A stretch of DNA of 64,000 nt from Actinomycetospora lutea (lineage in GTDB: Bacteria > Actinomycetota > Actinomycetes > Mycobacteriales > Pseudonocardiaceae): NCBI RefSeq assembly GCF_028737205.1, contig NZ_JAQZAL010000018.1:1-64000 (forward strand). The letters run 5' to 3'. Positions 16,978 to 28,041 of the stretch are shown here, piece by piece; within the stretch, counting starts at the first letter, position 1, and each line of letters starts with the position of its first letter. The notes below the pieces were generated by a model. It was not told where the DNA came from. It saw only the letters and a list, made by a program, of their open reading frames with translations, and made no database searches. The position numbers were made by a program, and so were the translations under genes.

Positions 16978-17146
16978 CGGCCTGAGCCGAAGCTGAACGT
17001 TTCCGGGGGTCGCGTGTCGCCCGGTCGAGTGGTGCCCGTTGTGTCCGGGTGTCAGCGTGGCGTAGTGGACCCCGCGCCGCCGGGACGTGATCGCGCCGTA
17101 GTATCTCGCTGCTGACCTCCACGGCCGTGGACCCTCGAGGAGTTGC

Positions 17147-19357
17147 GTGACCGACGACCGCGCCGGTGACCCGGTCCGGGGCTCTCGCCCCGCGACGACC
17201 GGATCCGACGCGGCCCGTTCCTCCGCCCTCTCGGGGACGGCCTCGGCACCCTTCCGCATCCCCGTCGCGACACCGGTCGCGGACCGCCGCCCGACGATGG
17301 TCCGGCTGACGCGGCGCAGCGGTCCGCGTCTCGGCCTGCGCCCGCCCGGCGCGGCGCTGGTGACCGCGCCGACCCCGGCCCCGGCGGGGCGCACCCCGCC
17401 GGCGACACCGTCGTCGGGCATCCCGTCGCCGGCGGCCGCGCCGGCACCGTCGACCCGCGCGCCCGTGGACGCCGTCACCCTGCCCGCGGGGCGCGTGCCC
17501 GCGCGGGCGGTGCCCGGTGAGCCCGCCCGGCCCGCCGCCGTGGAGCTCGTGGAGCCCGCGGAGCCCCCGACCGACGCCGTCCCCGAGCCCCCGGCGGCCG
17601 AGCCGCCCGCCCCGCGCGCGGTGCTGCCCCTGACGGTGACCTCGACACCCCCGGACCCGACGCCCCCGGGCCCGGCGACCCCCGACCCGACGCCCCCGGA
17701 CCCGACGCCCCCGGACCCGGCGACCCCCGACGACCCGCCGGCGTCGGTACCCGCGAGCAGCCCGTCGCCGCCCGCGGAGGAACGCCGCCACCCGGCCGCC
17801 GAGGCGCGGGTGGGCGAGGCCGACTACGCGGCGACGTCGGCCGTGCTCGCATCGGCGGGCGCGCGCCTGGCGACCTGGCGCCGCGGCTGGACCGGGCCGC
17901 GGGTGCTGCGGCTGATGACCGCGACGTGCGCGGTGCTCGTGGTCGTGGTGTGCGGGCTCGGCTGGGGCGCCGCGTCGTGGGTCGAGGCGGCGGTGCGGCA
18001 GATCGGCGCGCTCGACCCGAACTCGCCGGCCATCCAGAACGCCGCCGCGCAGGCCGGCGACCAGAACTTCCTGGTCGTCGGCTCGGACAGCCGGGCGGGG
18101 GCGCCGCCCTCGGAGGACGCCGGCGACACCGCCGAGGTCCCGGGCGCGCGCACCGACACGATCATGATCGTGCACGTCCCCGAGGACCGCTCGGGCGTCA
18201 CGGTCGTCTCGTTCCCCCGCGACCTGGAGATCACCCGACCGGCCTGCGAGCGCTGGGACCCGGTGACCGGCGCGTACTCGCCCCAGATGCTCCCGCGCGC
18301 GCCGCGGGTCAAGCTCAACTCCGCGTACGCGGCGGGTGGCCCGCGCTGCGTCACGCGCGCCGTCCAGGAGCTGTCGGGGCTGGCGATCAACCGCTTCCTG
18401 GGCGTCGACTTCCAGGGCTTCCAGGGCATGGTCGACTCGGTGCGCGGGGTGCCGATCTGCGTCGAGCGCCCGGTGCGGGACTCGGTGCTCGGTCCGATCA
18501 TCACCCAGGCCGGCCCCACGGTCCTCACCGGCCAGCAGGCCCTGGACTACGTGCGCGCCCGCCACGTCGAGGGCGATCCGTCCAGCGACTACGGCCGCAT
18601 CCAGCGCCAGCAGCGCTTCCTCGGCGCCCTGCTGCGCTCGGTGCTGTCGGCGGGCACGGTGCTCGACCCGGGACGGTTGAACGGGCTGGTCGAGGCGGTC
18701 TCGCGGTCGACGTTCGGCGAGAACATCGGGTCCGACCAGCTGCTCACGCTCACGCAGTCGCTCGGCAGCCTCGACCCGAACTCGGTCGCCTTCGTCACCG
18801 TCCCCACCACGGGCATCGCCAACGACCGCGGCAACGAGGTCCTGCGCCCGGCCGAGGAGCGCGCGATGTTCACCGCGATCATCGAGGGCCGCCCGCTGCC
18901 CGGGGCTCCGGGCGCCCCCGCCGCGCCGGCGCCCGCGCCCGTCGACGTCCGCCTGGTCGACGGTCGGTCCCCGGCCGACGGGGACGGCGGTGACGGCGGG
19001 GACGGCGATGAGGAGTCCGAGGACGGCGGCTCGTCGTCGGATCCGTCCGCCGCCTCGATCGCGGAACGGCTGCGCGGCGCGGGCTTCGGGGTCGTCACCG
19101 ACGACAGCGGCTCGTCGCCGGACGGGCGCGGGACGTCGATCCGGTACTCCCCCGACCAGTCGGTCGCCGCGCAGGTCCTCGCCGCCGCGGTCCCGGGCGC
19201 GATCCTCGAGCCGACGGCGTCGGGCAACGGCACGCTGACCCTCGTCCTCGGGGACGACTTCGACGGGCGCGTGCGCTCCGGGCCCGGGAGCGCGGACGGC
19301 GCCCCCGCCGCGCCGGTGAACCCGACGATCACCGCGGCCGACGCCTCCTGCGCGTAG
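17147..19357 (+). CDS. LytR-CpsA-Psr family cell-wall glycopolymer transferase
   Basis: LCP proteins attach undecaprenyl-linked glycopolymers such as arabinogalactan or teichoic acid to peptidoglycan. Order in 736 residues: a long cytoplasmic Pro/Ala-rich region (1-245, with DPTPP repeats near 165-195), one membrane helix (about 256-277), the LCP catalytic domain ([71 protein letters not shown]) with the Asp and Arg that bind the lipid phosphates, an acidic linker ([16 protein letters not shown]) and a LytR_C domain (about 640-730). GTG 17147 has an upstream GAGGAG site. The Pro-rich N-terminus is unusually long. Confidence 0.92.
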   Translation: MTDDRAGDPVRGSRPATTGSDAARSSALSGTASAPFRIPVATPVADRRPTMVRLTRRSGPRLGLRPPGAALVTAPTPAPAGRTPPATPSSGIPSPAAAPAPSTRAPVDAVTLPAGRVPARAVPGEPARPAAVELVEPAEPPTDAVPEPPAAEPPAPRAVLPLTVTSTPPDPTPPGPATPDPTPPDPTPPDPATPDDPPASVPASSPSPPAEERRHPAAEARVGEADYAATSAVLASAGARLATWRRGWTGPRVLRLMTATCAVLVVVVCGLGWGAASWVEAAVRQIGALDPNSPAIQNAAAQAGDQNFLVVGSDSRAGAPPSEDAGDTAEVPGARTDTIMIVHVPEDRSGVTVVSFPRDLEITRPACERWDPVTGAYSPQMLPRAPRVKLNSAYAAGGPRCVTRAVQELSGLAINRFLGVDFQGFQGMVDSVRGVPICVERPVRDSVLGPIITQAGPTVLTGQQALDYVRARHVEGDPSSDYGRIQRQQRFLGALLRSVLSAGTVLDPGRLNGLVEAVSRSTFGENIGSDQLLTLTQSLGSLDPNSVAFVTVPTTGIANDRGNEVLRPAEERAMFTAIIEGRPLPGAPGAPAAPAPAPVDVRLVDGRSPADGDGGDGGDGDEESEDGGSSSDPSAASIAERLRGAGFGVVTDDSGSSPDGRGTSIRYSPDQSVAAQVLAAAVPGAILEPTASGNGTLTLVLGDDFDGRVRSGPGSADGAPAAPVNPTITAADASCA

Positions 19358-19378
19358 ACCCGAGCGACGACCGTCACG

Positions 19379-19395
19379 CCCCTGACGAGGGGTTT
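19379..19395 (+). terminator. Weak hairpin after the LCP gene
   Basis: CCCC-TGACGA-GGGG followed by TTT, 22 bases past the stop. The stem is short, so termination efficiency is doubtful. Confidence 0.35.
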
Positions 19396-19405
19396 CCCCG
19401 GTCTC

Positions 19406-19427
19406 GTTCATCCCCGGTTCACGCCAC
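19406..19427 (+). promoter_or_regulatory. PHO box (PhoP-binding direct repeats) upstream of phoU
   Basis: Two adjacent 11-bp units, GTTCATCCCCG and GTTCACGCCAC, match the actinobacterial PhoP consensus of GTTCAC-type direct repeats with 11-bp period. A -10 hexamer TAGGTT at 19455-19460 starts 27 nt after the box, giving a transcript that would begin at or next to ATG 19468. The same geometry occurs at pstS. Confidence 0.8.
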
Positions 19428-19467
19428 GGTCGGATGCGCGTCCGCGGATCCGCGTAGGTTGCGGCGC

Positions 19468-20124
19468 ATGCGCGCGGCCTACCACGAGAAGCTCGACGCC
19501 CTGTCCGGCGAGCTGGCCGAGATGTCCCTCATGGCCGGTGAGGCCATGAAGAAGGCGACGAGCGCCCTCCTCGAGGGCGACCTCGACCTCGCCGAAGAGG
19601 TCATCTCGGAGGACAGCAAGATCGATGCCCTGCGCAGCCAGGCCGAGGAGCAGGCGTTCGGGCTCCTCGCCCTGCAGGCGCCCGTCGCCGGTGACCTCCG
19701 GTCGGTCATCGCGGCCATCCACTCCGCGGGCGACCTCGAGCGGATGGGCGACCTCGCCCTCCACGTCGCCAAGGCGGCCCGCCGGCGGCACCCCGCCAAG
19801 GTCCTGCCCGAGGACGTCACCCCCTACTTCGCCGAGATGGGCCGGGTCGCCCTCGACCTCGCCCAGGACGCCCGCCAGGTCATCCTGACCCGCGACATCG
19901 AGCTCGCGTTCACCATGGAGTCCGACGACGACGCCATGGACGACCTGCACCGCCACCTGTTCACCCTGCTGCTGAGCAAGGAGTGGCCGAGCGGCGTCGC
20001 GCCGGCCATCGACGTGACCCTGCTGGGCCGCTTCTACGAGCGGTTCGCCGACCACGCCGTCGCCGTGGCCCGCCGCGTCGTCTTCATGGTCACCGGCAAG
20101 ATGCCCAACACCCCCGAGGCCTGA
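19468..20124 (+). CDS. phoU: Phosphate transport regulator PhoU
   Basis: PhoU links the Pst transporter to the PhoR sensor kinase and down-regulates phosphate uptake when phosphate is sufficient. 218 residues make two three-helix PhoU repeats: first repeat [19 protein letters not shown] and [20 protein letters not shown]; second repeat [12 protein letters not shown] and [19 protein letters not shown], with the E/DxxxD metal-binding patterns. ATG 19468 is chosen over the in-frame TTG 19459 because the promoter predicts a leaderless transcript starting there. It converges on pstB with a shared terminator between. Confidence 0.95.
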   Translation: MRAAYHEKLDALSGELAEMSLMAGEAMKKATSALLEGDLDLAEEVISEDSKIDALRSQAEEQAFGLLALQAPVAGDLRSVIAAIHSAGDLERMGDLALHVAKAARRRHPAKVLPEDVTPYFAEMGRVALDLAQDARQVILTRDIELAFTMESDDDAMDDLHRHLFTLLLSKEWPSGVAPAIDVTLLGRFYERFADHAVAVARRVVFMVTGKMPNTPEA

Positions 20125-20143
20125 GCGCCCGACCCACCCCGGA

Positions 20144-20190
20144 ACGACGAGAGCCCCTCCCGCGCGGTGCGGGAGGGGCTCTGTCGTCGT
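20144..20190. terminator. Bidirectional terminator between phoU and pstB
   Basis: A long nearly perfect hairpin: ACGACGAGAGCCCCTCCCGC pairs with GCGGGAGGGGCTCT and CGTCGT around a short loop. No long U-run follows, as is common in high-GC actinobacteria. Its place between convergent genes fits a shared terminator. Confidence 0.75.
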
Positions 20191-20276
20191 GCCGAGCCGG
20201 TCACGACCCGTTGCGCTCCTTCGTCGCGCAGCGTGTCGGCTGCGGCGCCACGCTCCGGTCGGCGCGCACCAGGCGA

Positions 20277-21053
20277 CTATCCGAAGCGGCCCGAGATGTA
20301 GTCCTCGGTGGCCTGCTCCTTCGGGTTCGAGAAGATCTTCTCGGTGTCGTCGATCTCCACGAGCTTGCCGGGCTTGCCGGTGGCCTCGAGGTTGAAGAAG
20401 GCCGTCTGGTCGCTCACCCGGGCCGCCTGCTGCATGTTGTGGGTGACGATGACGATCGTGTAGTCCTTCTTGAGGTCCGCGATGAGGTCCTCGATCGCCA
20501 GCGTCGAGATCGGGTCGAGCGCCGAGCAGGGCTCGTCCATCAGCAGCACGTCGGGCGCCACCGCGATCGCGCGGGCGATGCACAGGCGCTGCTGCTGACC
20601 GCCGGAGAGGCCGCCGCCGGGCTTGTCGAGCCGGCCAGACACCTCCTTCCAGAGGTTCGCTCCGCGCAGCGAGGCCTCGCAGACCTCGTCGAGCTTCTTC
20701 TTGTCCCGCACGCCCGCGAGCTTGAGCCCGGCCACGACGTTGTCGCGGATGGACATCGTCGGGAACGGGTTGGGGCGCTGGAACACCATGCCGATCGTGC
20801 GGCGGACGGCGACCGCGTCGGCGCCGCGGTCGTAGATGTCCTCGCCGTCGAGGAGCACCTCGCCGTCGACGCGGGCGCCGGGGATCTCCTCGTGCATGCG
20901 GTTGAGCGTGCGCAGCACCGTGGACTTGCCACAGCCCGAGGGGCCGATGAACGACGTCACGCTGCGCGGGGCCACGGACAGGTTCACGCCCGCCACGGCG
21001 TGGAAGTCGCCGTAGTAGATGTCGACGTCCTTCAGGTCGAGACGCTTGGCCAC
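20277..21053 (-). CDS. pstB: Phosphate ABC transporter ATPase PstB
   Basis: ATPase subunit of the high-affinity phosphate importer. 258 residues with Walker [10 protein letters not shown] (about residue 33), a Q-loop in [16 protein letters not shown] signature [15 protein letters not shown], Walker [14 protein letters not shown] and the H-loop in [13 protein letters not shown], all characteristic of PstB. GTG 21053 lies 10 nt after pstA stops, so it is the last gene of the pstSCAB operon. Confidence 0.97.
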   Translation of the reverse strand: MAKRLDLKDVDIYYGDFHAVAGVNLSVAPRSVTSFIGPSGCGKSTVLRTLNRMHEEIPGARVDGEVLLDGEDIYDRGADAVAVRRTIGMVFQRPNPFPTMSIRDNVVAGLKLAGVRDKKKLDEVCEASLRGANLWKEVSGRLDKPGGGLSGGQQQRLCIARAIAVAPDVLLMDEPCSALDPISTLAIEDLIADLKKDYTIVIVTHNMQQAARVSDQTAFFNLEATGKPGKLVEIDDTEKIFSNPKEQATEDYISGRFG

Positions 21054-21063
21054 GGGGTTCCCT

Positions 21064-22014
21064 CTACTTCGAGATGGCGGAGAAGCGCGACACGACGCTC
21101 GCCCCGAGCTGCAGGATCATGATGATGAGGATCAGCGTGAGCGCGGCGCCCCAGATGCGGTACTGGCCGGCGGGCTCCGGGTTCGACAGCTCCGAGAACA
21201 TCAGCAGCGGCAGCGAGGCCATGTTGCCGGAGAACGGGTCGAAGTTGATCGACTGCGAGTAGCCGACCAGCACCAGCACCGGCGCGGTCTCGCCCATGAC
21301 GCGCGCGAGCGCCAGCATGACGCCGGTGACGGTGCCCGACAGCGCGGTCGGCAGGACGATGCGGATGATCGTCTTCCACTTCGGGATGCCGAGGGCGTAG
21401 GACGCCTCGCGGAGCTCGTCGGGCACCAGCCGCAGCATCTCCTCGGTGTTGCGGATGACCACCGGGAGCATGAGCAGCACCAGGGCCAGCGACACCATGA
21501 AGGCGCTCTGGACGCCGCCCATGATCGAGATGAAGGCCGCGAAGACGAACAGCGCGGCGACGATCGACGGGACGCCGGCGAGGATGTCGACCATGAAGCT
21601 GGTCGTCCTCGCCAGGCGCCCGCGGCCGTACTCGACGAGGTAGACCGCGGCGGCGATGCCGATCGGGACCGCGATCACCGCGGCGAGCAGCGCCTGGATC
21701 AGCGTGCCGTAGATCGCGTGGTAGACGCCGCCCGCGTAGGACTCCGGCAGCACGCCGTTGAGCGAGCGGCCCCACCAGTCCGCGGACAGGATCGCGCCGA
21801 CGCCGCGCCCGACGACCGTCACGAGCACCCACACCAGGGGCACGAGGGCGATGAGGAACGCGAGCGTGACCAGCACGGTCGCGGCGTGGTTCTTGATCTT
21901 CCGGCCCGTGCTGAGGGCCTGGAAGGTGGGCCCGTTCGCGGGCCGGTCCGGGGCGTCGAGGCCGGTCGCGGTGCCCGATGGTCCGGCTCCGCTGCGCTGC
22001 GCGTCCGCGCTCAT
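21064..22014 (-). CDS. pstA: Phosphate ABC transporter permease PstA
   Basis: 316 residues. After a polar N-terminus of about 45 residues come six hydrophobic helices, and the EAA-type loop that docks on PstB ([20 protein letters not shown]) precedes [18 protein letters not shown]. The ATG shares one base with the TGA of pstC (TGATG), so translation is coupled. Confidence 0.95.
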   Translation of the reverse strand: MSADAQRSGAGPSGTATGLDAPDRPANGPTFQALSTGRKIKNHAATVLVTLAFLIALVPLVWVLVTVVGRGVGAILSADWWGRSLNGVLPESYAGGVYHAIYGTLIQALLAAVIAVPIGIAAAVYLVEYGRGRLARTTSFMVDILAGVPSIVAALFVFAAFISIMGGVQSAFMVSLALVLLMLPVVIRNTEEMLRLVPDELREASYALGIPKWKTIIRIVLPTALSGTVTGVMLALARVMGETAPVLVLVGYSQSINFDPFSGNMASLPLLMFSELSNPEPAGQYRIWGAALTLILIIMILQLGASVVSRFSAISK

Positions 22015-23063
22015 CAGCCGTTCACCTTCCCGCCGGCGACCACGCGGGCGATCGCGTTGACCACGAAGGTCAGGACGAACAGGACGAGGCCGGCGGCGAT
22101 GTACGCGCCGGTGGGCAGCGGCTGGCTGAACTCCGAGGCCGCCGAGGCGATCAGCGAGGCGAACGTGTAGCCGCCGTCGAACAGGCTGAAGTTCGAGGGC
22201 GTCGTCGCGGCCCGGATGACGATGAGGACCGCGATGGTCTCGCCGAGCGCGCGCCCGAGGCCGAGCATCGAGCCCGCGATGTAACCGCTGCGCCCGTAGG
22301 GCAGCACGGCCATGCGGATGACCTCCCAGCGGGTGGCCCCGAGCGCCTGCGCCGCCTCGATGTGGAAGCGCGGGGTCTGGGAGAACACCTCGCGGGTGAC
22401 CGCCGTGATGATCGGCAGGATCATCACCGCCAGCACGACCCCGCCGGTGAAGATCGTCCCGGTGAGCACCGGCAGGTTGCCCGGGGCGAACAGGAAGAAC
22501 CACCCGAGGTTGCCCTGGAGCCACTCGGCGATCGGCAGCAGTGCGGGAGCGAGGACCGCGATGCCCCACAGGCCGTAGATGATCGACGGCACCGCCGCGA
22601 GCAGGTCGATGATGTAGGCGAACGGACGCGAGATCCGCCGCGGCGTGTACTGGGTCAGGAAGAGCGCGATGCCCATGGCGACGGGCATCGCGATCAGCAG
22701 GGCGAACAGCGACGACAGCAGCGTGACCACGAGCAGGTCGCGGATGCCGAAGTTGAGGTTCGCCGCGTCGCGGGTGTCGAACACCGGCGACGTGAAGAAG
22801 TTGGCGTTGTTGGCCAGCAGCGAGGGCACCGCCTGCACGAGCAGGAAGAGCCCGATCGCGGCGACGGCCGCGACGACGAGGAGGCCGGACCCCGAGGTCA
22901 GCCCCCGGAAGATCCGCTCACCGCGTCCTCGGATGGGCGACCCCTGGGACCGCTCACGAGCAGGGTCGGGTGCGGTCACGGTGTCGATGGTGGCCGACCC
23001 GGCCGCGGAGGTCTCGTCCTGAGAGCTCCGCGACGGGGCCTGCTCCGTGGTGCGTTCGGTCAC
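22014..23063 (-). CDS. pstC: Phosphate ABC transporter permease PstC
   Basis: 349 residues from GTG 23063. Polar N-terminus of about 45 residues, then six hydrophobic helices. The cytoplasmic EAA loop is present as [19 protein letters not shown], followed by [20 protein letters not shown], and [12 protein letters not shown] is typical of PstC. It starts about 65 nt after pstS and overlaps pstA by one base. Confidence 0.95.
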   Translation of the reverse strand: MTERTTEQAPSRSSQDETSAAGSATIDTVTAPDPARERSQGSPIRGRGERIFRGLTSGSGLLVVAAVAAIGLFLLVQAVPSLLANNANFFTSPVFDTRDAANLNFGIRDLLVVTLLSSLFALLIAMPVAMGIALFLTQYTPRRISRPFAYIIDLLAAVPSIIYGLWGIAVLAPALLPIAEWLQGNLGWFFLFAPGNLPVLTGTIFTGGVVLAVMILPIITAVTREVFSQTPRFHIEAAQALGATRWEVIRMAVLPYGRSGYIAGSMLGLGRALGETIAVLIVIRAATTPSNFSLFDGGYTFASLIASAASEFSQPLPTGAYIAAGLVLFVLTFVVNAIARVVAGGKVNG

Positions 23064-23127
23064 AGCCGGGGTTCCGTCCGCCTCGTCGTCGCTGTCGATC
23101 GGTCTCGCCGGTCCTTACCGGATGGCC

Positions 23128-24237
23128 CTACTGGATCGCATTGACCGCGGTGGTCAGCCGCTGCTTGAACTGGTCGGGCAGCGGCACGTAGCCGGCCTCC
23201 GGCAGGGCCTGCTGCGCGTTCGGCGAGAGCGCGGTCGACAGGAACGCCCGGACCGCGAGGGCGGTCTGGTCGTCCGCGTAGTTCGAGCAGACGATCTCGT
23301 AGGTCGCCAGCGCGATCGGGTACGCGCCCGGGGCGCTCGCCTGGTAGAGGCTGTCCAGGTTCAGCTTGAGGTCGTTGCCCTGACCGGAGACCTGGACGTT
23401 GTCGATCGCCGCGCCGACCGACTCGGGGGTGAGGGCGACCGGGGCGCCGCCGCCCGAGTTGACGATCTGCGCCATCGCCAGACCGCCGCGCTGGGCGAAC
23501 GACGCCTCGACGTAGGTGATCGAGTTCGGGGTGTTCTTGGTGGCGTCCGCGACACCCTGGCTGCCGCGGGCGCCGGCGCCCACGCCGCCGTTGAAGGTCT
23601 GCGCGGCCTCCTTGCCGTAGGCGCCGTTCGAGGCGGCCACCAGGTACTTCTGGAAGTTCTCGGTGGTGCCCGACTCGTCGGAGCGGAAGTTCACGACGAT
23701 CGGCGCGGCCGGGAGCGCCTTGCCCGGGTTGAGCGCGGCGACGGCCGGGTCGTTCCAGGTGGTGATCTGCCCGTTGAAGATGCGGGCGGTGGTGGGGCCG
23801 TCGAGCACGAGGTCGGTGACGCCCGCGACGTTGTAGGCCACCGCGACCGGCCCGAAGACCAGCGGCAGGTTCCACGCCGGCGAGGCGCAGCGCTGCTGGG
23901 CGCGGGTGGTCTCGTCGCCGTCCTTGAGCGCGGAGTCCGAGCCGGCGAAGTCGGTCTGGCCGCCGAGGAACTCGTTGCGGCCCGCACCGGAGCCGCTGGG
24001 GGTGTAGTTCAGCGTCTGCCCCTGGCAGGTCTGCTGGTACGTCGCCACGAAACGGGTCATGGCGTTGTTCTGGGCCGACGAGCCGCTCGAGCGCAGGTCC
24101 GGCTTGCCGCCGCACTGCACGCCCTGGACCGCGGTGACCCCGCCGCCACCAGCGTTCTCGTCGCTGCCGCACGCGCCGAGCACGAGCGCCGACGCGGCGA
24201 TCAGACCGACCGCCGCCACGCGCCGCTGATACCTCAC
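23128..24237 (-). CDS. pstS: Phosphate-binding lipoprotein PstS
   Basis: Captures phosphate at the cell surface and hands it to PstCA. 369 residues from GTG 24237, which follows a GGAGGA site; the frame stays open to 24417 but that part is not protein-like. A lipoprotein signal peptide ends in the lipobox LVLGAC (about residue 22), so it is membrane-anchored. Phosphate-contact motifs are visible: RSSGSSAQNNAM, PSGSGAGRNEFLGGQTDFAGSD split over about residues 74-95, and NFRSDESGTTENFQKYL. First gene of pstSCAB, under a PHO box. Confidence 0.95.
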   Translation of the reverse strand: MRYQRRVAAVGLIAASALVLGACGSDENAGGGGVTAVQGVQCGGKPDLRSSGSSAQNNAMTRFVATYQQTCQGQTLNYTPSGSGAGRNEFLGGQTDFAGSDSALKDGDETTRAQQRCASPAWNLPLVFGPVAVAYNVAGVTDLVLDGPTTARIFNGQITTWNDPAVAALNPGKALPAAPIVVNFRSDESGTTENFQKYLVAASNGAYGKEAAQTFNGGVGAGARGSQGVADATKNTPNSITYVEASFAQRGGLAMAQIVNSGGGAPVALTPESVGAAIDNVQVSGQGNDLKLNLDSLYQASAPGAYPIALATYEIVCSNYADDQTALAVRAFLSTALSPNAQQALPEAGYVPLPDQFKQRLTTAVNAIQ

Positions 24238-24313
24238 AGAGAGTCCTCCGAGTCCGTTGTGCCCACCTCGATGCGGGCGCGTCGCGGCGCGAGGTCCCGC
24301 ACCACCGCACGGC

Positions 24314-24368
24314 AGGCTAGGCAGGCGGGATGGACGACCGGAGCTGGCAAGGTGAACGCAGGATGAAC
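24314..24368 (-). promoter_or_regulatory. PHO box and -10 element of the pst operon
   Basis: On the minus strand two adjacent 11-bp units, GTTCATCCTGC (24368-24358) and GTTCACCTTGC (24357-24347), form a PhoP-type PHO box; GTCACCGGTCG just upstream may be a weaker third unit. TAGCCT (24319-24314) is the likely -10, beginning 27 nt after the box, exactly as at phoU. This predicts induction by PhoP under phosphate limitation. Confidence 0.85.
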
Positions 24369-24426
24369 GCGACCGGTGACGGACAACCGATCGGGGATCA
24401 GCTGCGACGCCGGTCACATCTAGTGA

Positions 24427-25350
24427 TCATCGCTGGTAGGAGACGTCGACCGCGTCACGTTCGAAGCCGAGACGGCGGTACGTCGCGATCGCCGGGGCGT
24501 TGTCGCCCTCCACGTACAGGAGGGTGGTGCGCAGTCCGCGACCGGCCAGGTGGTGGAGGCCCGCGAGGGTGAGCGCGCGCCCCAGACCGCGCCCCTGCGC
24601 GGCCGGGTCGACACCCACGACGTAGACCTCGCCGAGGGGCTCGGGGACGGTCGCGGAGACCTCGTGGACCTTCGTGAAGTGGAAGCCGAGCAGGTCCCCG
24701 GTGGCCGTGTCCCACGCCAGCAGGACGCCCGCGGCGTCGAACCACGACTCGGCCTCGATCTCGGCGACGTCGGCGCGCGTCCACCCGCTCTGCTCCGGGT
24801 GCCAGGAGAAGGCGCGGTTGTTGACGGCGACGACGGCGTCCTCGTCGCGGCCGACCCGCAACGGGTCGATCGTGACGCCCTCGGGCACGACGAGCTCGGG
24901 CAGCGGCGGCGCCTCGTGGCCCGGCGCCGGGCGGCGCATCCGCCAGAGCTCGCGAACGCGCCGGCGCCCGACGCGCTCGGCCAGGCGCGCGGCGCCCGGG
25001 TGGTCGCCGTGGGCCCAGAAGCGGGCACCGGGCGACTCCTGCAGGACCGCGTCGACCACGGCGGCGCCGACGCCCCGGCGGCGGCGCTCCGGGAGCACGG
25101 CCAGCTCGGCGACCGGGTCGTCGAGGTCCTCGGCGTCGAGCAGCGCGTAGCCGACGAGGTCGGTTCCGTCGTGCACGAGCAGGTGCCGCGAGCGGGGCCG
25201 TCCGCCGGCCCCCCCGAGGGCGGCGATGTCGCGCCGCGCGGGCTCGGCGAACGCGTCGACCCCGTCCGCGGCGGCGACGGCGGACACGAGCGCGCGGACC
25301 CGGTCGGCCTCCTGCGGCGTCGGCGTCGACGACCACCGGCTGGTGAGCAC
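24427..25350 (-). CDS. mshD: Mycothiol synthase MshD
   Basis: Transfers an acetyl group from acetyl-CoA to Cys-GlcN-Ins, the last step of mycothiol synthesis. 307 residues with two tandem GNAT domains. The first has AELAVLPERRRRGVGAAVVDA, and the active C-terminal one has GEVYVVGVDPAAQGRGLGRA and TLLYVEGDNAPAIATYRRLG. The core motif FSWHPEQSGWT is typical of MshD. GTG 25350 is preferred since a TACGGT -10 (25363-25358) places transcription start beside it; a start at 25380 is possible. It lies 39 nt behind glnR, as in mycobacteria. Confidence 0.95.
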   Translation of the reverse strand: MLTSRWSSTPTPQEADRVRALVSAVAAADGVDAFAEPARRDIAALGGAGGRPRSRHLLVHDGTDLVGYALLDAEDLDDPVAELAVLPERRRRGVGAAVVDAVLQESPGARFWAHGDHPGAARLAERVGRRRVRELWRMRRPAPGHEAPPLPELVVPEGVTIDPLRVGRDEDAVVAVNNRAFSWHPEQSGWTRADVAEIEAESWFDAAGVLLAWDTATGDLLGFHFTKVHEVSATVPEPLGEVYVVGVDPAAQGRGLGRALTLAGLHHLAGRGLRTTLLYVEGDNAPAIATYRRLGFERDAVDVSYQR

Positions 25351-25389
25351 GGACGGGACCGTAGCGCGTCCCGGGGCCACGGGGCGGGG

Positions 25390-26241
25390 TCAGACGCCCC
25401 GGGCCCACGCGGCCGGCCGGACCACCCGCGGGTCGTCCCGGGTCCCGGACGGGCGGGGTACGGGCGTGGCCGGCACCCGGGCTCGTCCGGACGCGTCCTC
25501 CTCGTCCGCCCCGGCGCGGTCGCCGGCGCGCTCGTCGCCGGTGTCGTCGCCGTGCCGGGTCGTGCCGAGCACGCCGCGCACCGGGCGCACGAACTTGTAC
25601 CCGACGTTGCGCACGGTGCCGATGAGCTGCTCGTGCTCGGGGCCGAGCTTCGCGCGCAGGCGCCGCACGTGGACGTCGACGGTGCGCGTGCCGCCGAAGA
25701 AGTCGTAGCCCCAGACCTCCTGCAGCAGCTGCGCGCGGGTGAACACCCGGCCGGCGTGCTGGGCGAGGTACTTGAGGAGCTCGAACTCCTTGTAGGTGAG
25801 GTCGAGCGGGCGCCCGCGCAGGCGCGCGGTGTAGGTGGACTCGTCGATGACGAGCTCGCCCAGCACCAGCGCGCCCTCGACGCCGGCGCCGTCCGAGGCG
25901 CGCCGGGCCCGCAGGAGACGCAGGCGGGCGTCGACCTCGGCCGGCCCGGCACCGGGCAGCAGCACCTCGTCGACGCCCCACTCGAGGGACACGGCGACGA
26001 GCCCGCCCTCGGTGAGCACGGCGATGACCGGGACGTCCAGGCCGGTGGAGCCCAGCAGGCGGCAGAGGCTGCGGGCGGCGGCGAGGTCGTGACGGGCGTC
26101 GACCAGCACGGCGTCGTGCGGGCCGGCATCGAGCAGGGCCGCGACCTCGGGGGCCGCGGTCCGGAGTCCGTGGGGTAGCAGGGCCAGCGACGGCAACACT
26201 GACGTCGGCTCGGGGTCGGCGGTGAGCAGCAGCAGCTCCAC
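25390..26241 (-). CDS. glnR: Nitrogen-responsive OmpR-type regulator GlnR
   Basis: Orphan response regulator of nitrogen assimilation genes in actinobacteria. 283 residues: an atypical receiver (1-115) with [19 protein letters not shown] and [20 protein letters not shown] as in GlnR, then a winged helix (about 125-225) with [39 protein letters not shown] and [13 protein letters not shown]. The last 55 residues are a polar low-complexity extension. GTG 26241 follows GGAGGGAG. Neighbours mshD and the divergent thioredoxin gene repeat the M. tuberculosis Rv0816c-Rv0819 order, which supports the name. Confidence 0.92.
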   Translation of the reverse strand: MELLLLTADPEPTSVLPSLALLPHGLRTAAPEVAALLDAGPHDAVLVDARHDLAAARSLCRLLGSTGLDVPVIAVLTEGGLVAVSLEWGVDEVLLPGAGPAEVDARLRLLRARRASDGAGVEGALVLGELVIDESTYTARLRGRPLDLTYKEFELLKYLAQHAGRVFTRAQLLQEVWGYDFFGGTRTVDVHVRRLRAKLGPEHEQLIGTVRNVGYKFVRPVRGVLGTTRHGDDTGDERAGDRAGADEEDASGRARVPATPVPRPSGTRDDPRVVRPAAWARGV

Positions 26242-26427
26242 GCTTGTCTCCCTCCGCGATCGTGGGGAGAACGATAGACCAGTTCACCGCGCCGTCACCC
26301 GCGCGCGCGGTCGACGTCACTCGGTCCACCCGCGCGTGCTGACCGCTGCTGCCGACCACTGCTGCCGACCACCGACGGGCACCCCACGATCCGCGGGCTA
26401 CGCTGCGGGAACGCGGGAGGGGGTCGG

Positions 26428-26925
26428 GTGACGGGCTGGATGGTCGTGGCCGTGGTGGCGGTCGTGGCGGTGGTGCTCCTCGCCGGCCTCGCGGTCGTGG
26501 TCGCCCGGCGGCGTCGCCGCCCGGACCCGGCCGCGGCGCCCGCCGGCGACGCCGGGCCCGAGGGCACGCGCCGCGACCTGCGGGCCGTGGCCCCGCGCCC
26601 CGGCACCGCGGTCAGCGGTGTCCTCCCCCGCGACCTCGCCGCCCCGCCCGGCGGCCTCGCGCTGCTGCAGCTCTCCTCGCAGTTCTGCGCCGACTGCCGC
26701 GCCTCGCGCGCCGTGCTCACCGACGTCGCCTCCGAGCACCACGGGGTCACGGTGCGGGAGGTCGACGTCGCGATGCGCCCCGAGCTCGTGCGGCTGCTGG
26801 GCATCCGGCGCACGCCGACCACGCTGGTCGCGGACCCGTCCGGGGTCGAGCTCGCCCGCATCGTCGGGGTGCCCCGTCGGGCGGATCTGCTGGAGGCCCT
26901 CGCCCCGTACCGGCGGACCGGGTGA
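26428..26925 (+). CDS. Thioredoxin-like membrane-anchored protein
   Basis: 165 residues. An N-terminal membrane helix (residues 2-25) is followed by an Arg/Ala-rich linker and a thioredoxin fold from about residue 70, with the redox site QFCADCRASRAVL (CxxC) and the cis-Pro strand GIRRTPTTLV. It probably faces the periplasmic side. It corresponds by position to mycobacterial thiX (Rv0816c) beside cysA2. GTG 26428 follows a GGGAGGGGG run. A role in thiol/disulfide exchange for the sulfur genes downstream is plausible. Confidence 0.85.
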   Translation: MTGWMVVAVVAVVAVVLLAGLAVVVARRRRRPDPAAAPAGDAGPEGTRRDLRAVAPRPGTAVSGVLPRDLAAPPGGLALLQLSSQFCADCRASRAVLTDVASEHHGVTVREVDVAMRPELVRLLGIRRTPTTLVADPSGVELARIVGVPRRADLLEALAPYRRTG

Positions 26926-26943
26926 CCGGGACGGACGACCCGA

Positions 26944-26955
26944 GGTGACATCACC
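26944..26955. promoter_or_regulatory. Perfect inverted repeat upstream of the leader peptide
   Basis: GGTGA-CA-TCACC, centred about 43 nt before the predicted transcription start of the leader peptide. Followed by a -10 TAGCGT at 26980-26985. It is a candidate operator for the cysA2-sseC unit. Confidence 0.5.
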
Positions 26956-26992
26956 CTCGGTCGACGCCCGAATCTTCGGTAGCGTGGCGGCC

Positions 26993-27061
26993 GTGAACGG
27001 AGGGCTCACCCAGCGGCGCACGGTCGACCTGTGCCGCCTCGACGCCAGCCTCTGTCGCTGA
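26993..27061 (+). CDS. Leader peptide, 22 aa, with two LCR motifs
   Basis: Reads V-N-G-G-L-T-Q-R-R-T-V-D-L-C-R-L-D, then ASLCR and a TGA. The GTG lies 8 nt after a TAGCGT -10 element, so the transcript is probably leaderless. The pattern RRxVDLCR...LCR is the widespread actinobacterial 'putative leader peptide' found before sulfur and cysteine genes. In mycobacteria, Cys-codon-bearing leaderless uORFs act as cysteine-responsive attenuators. Here it precedes cysA2 by 137 nt, room for an attenuator structure. Confidence 0.75.
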   Translation: MNGGLTQRRTVDLCRLDASLCR

Positions 27062-27198
27062 CCCCTCCCGGCCGACGTCGCGCCGGACCGTTCACCTGAT
27101 CGCGTCTCCGCGCGTCTCCGCAGGTCCCGGTCGCGAGCGTTGCCGACGACGCAGGCACGGTCCCGAGAACCCGAGAACCCATCCGAGGAGTACCGCAC

Positions 27199-28040
<842 letters not shown>

Positions 28041-28041
<1 letters not shown>

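Noticed and set aside
16766..19411. Minus-strand frame of 881 codons opposite the LCP gene
   Set aside because: Arg/Gly/His-rich translation with no motif; the plus strand has a complete LCP protein with signature motifs, so this is a GC shadow.
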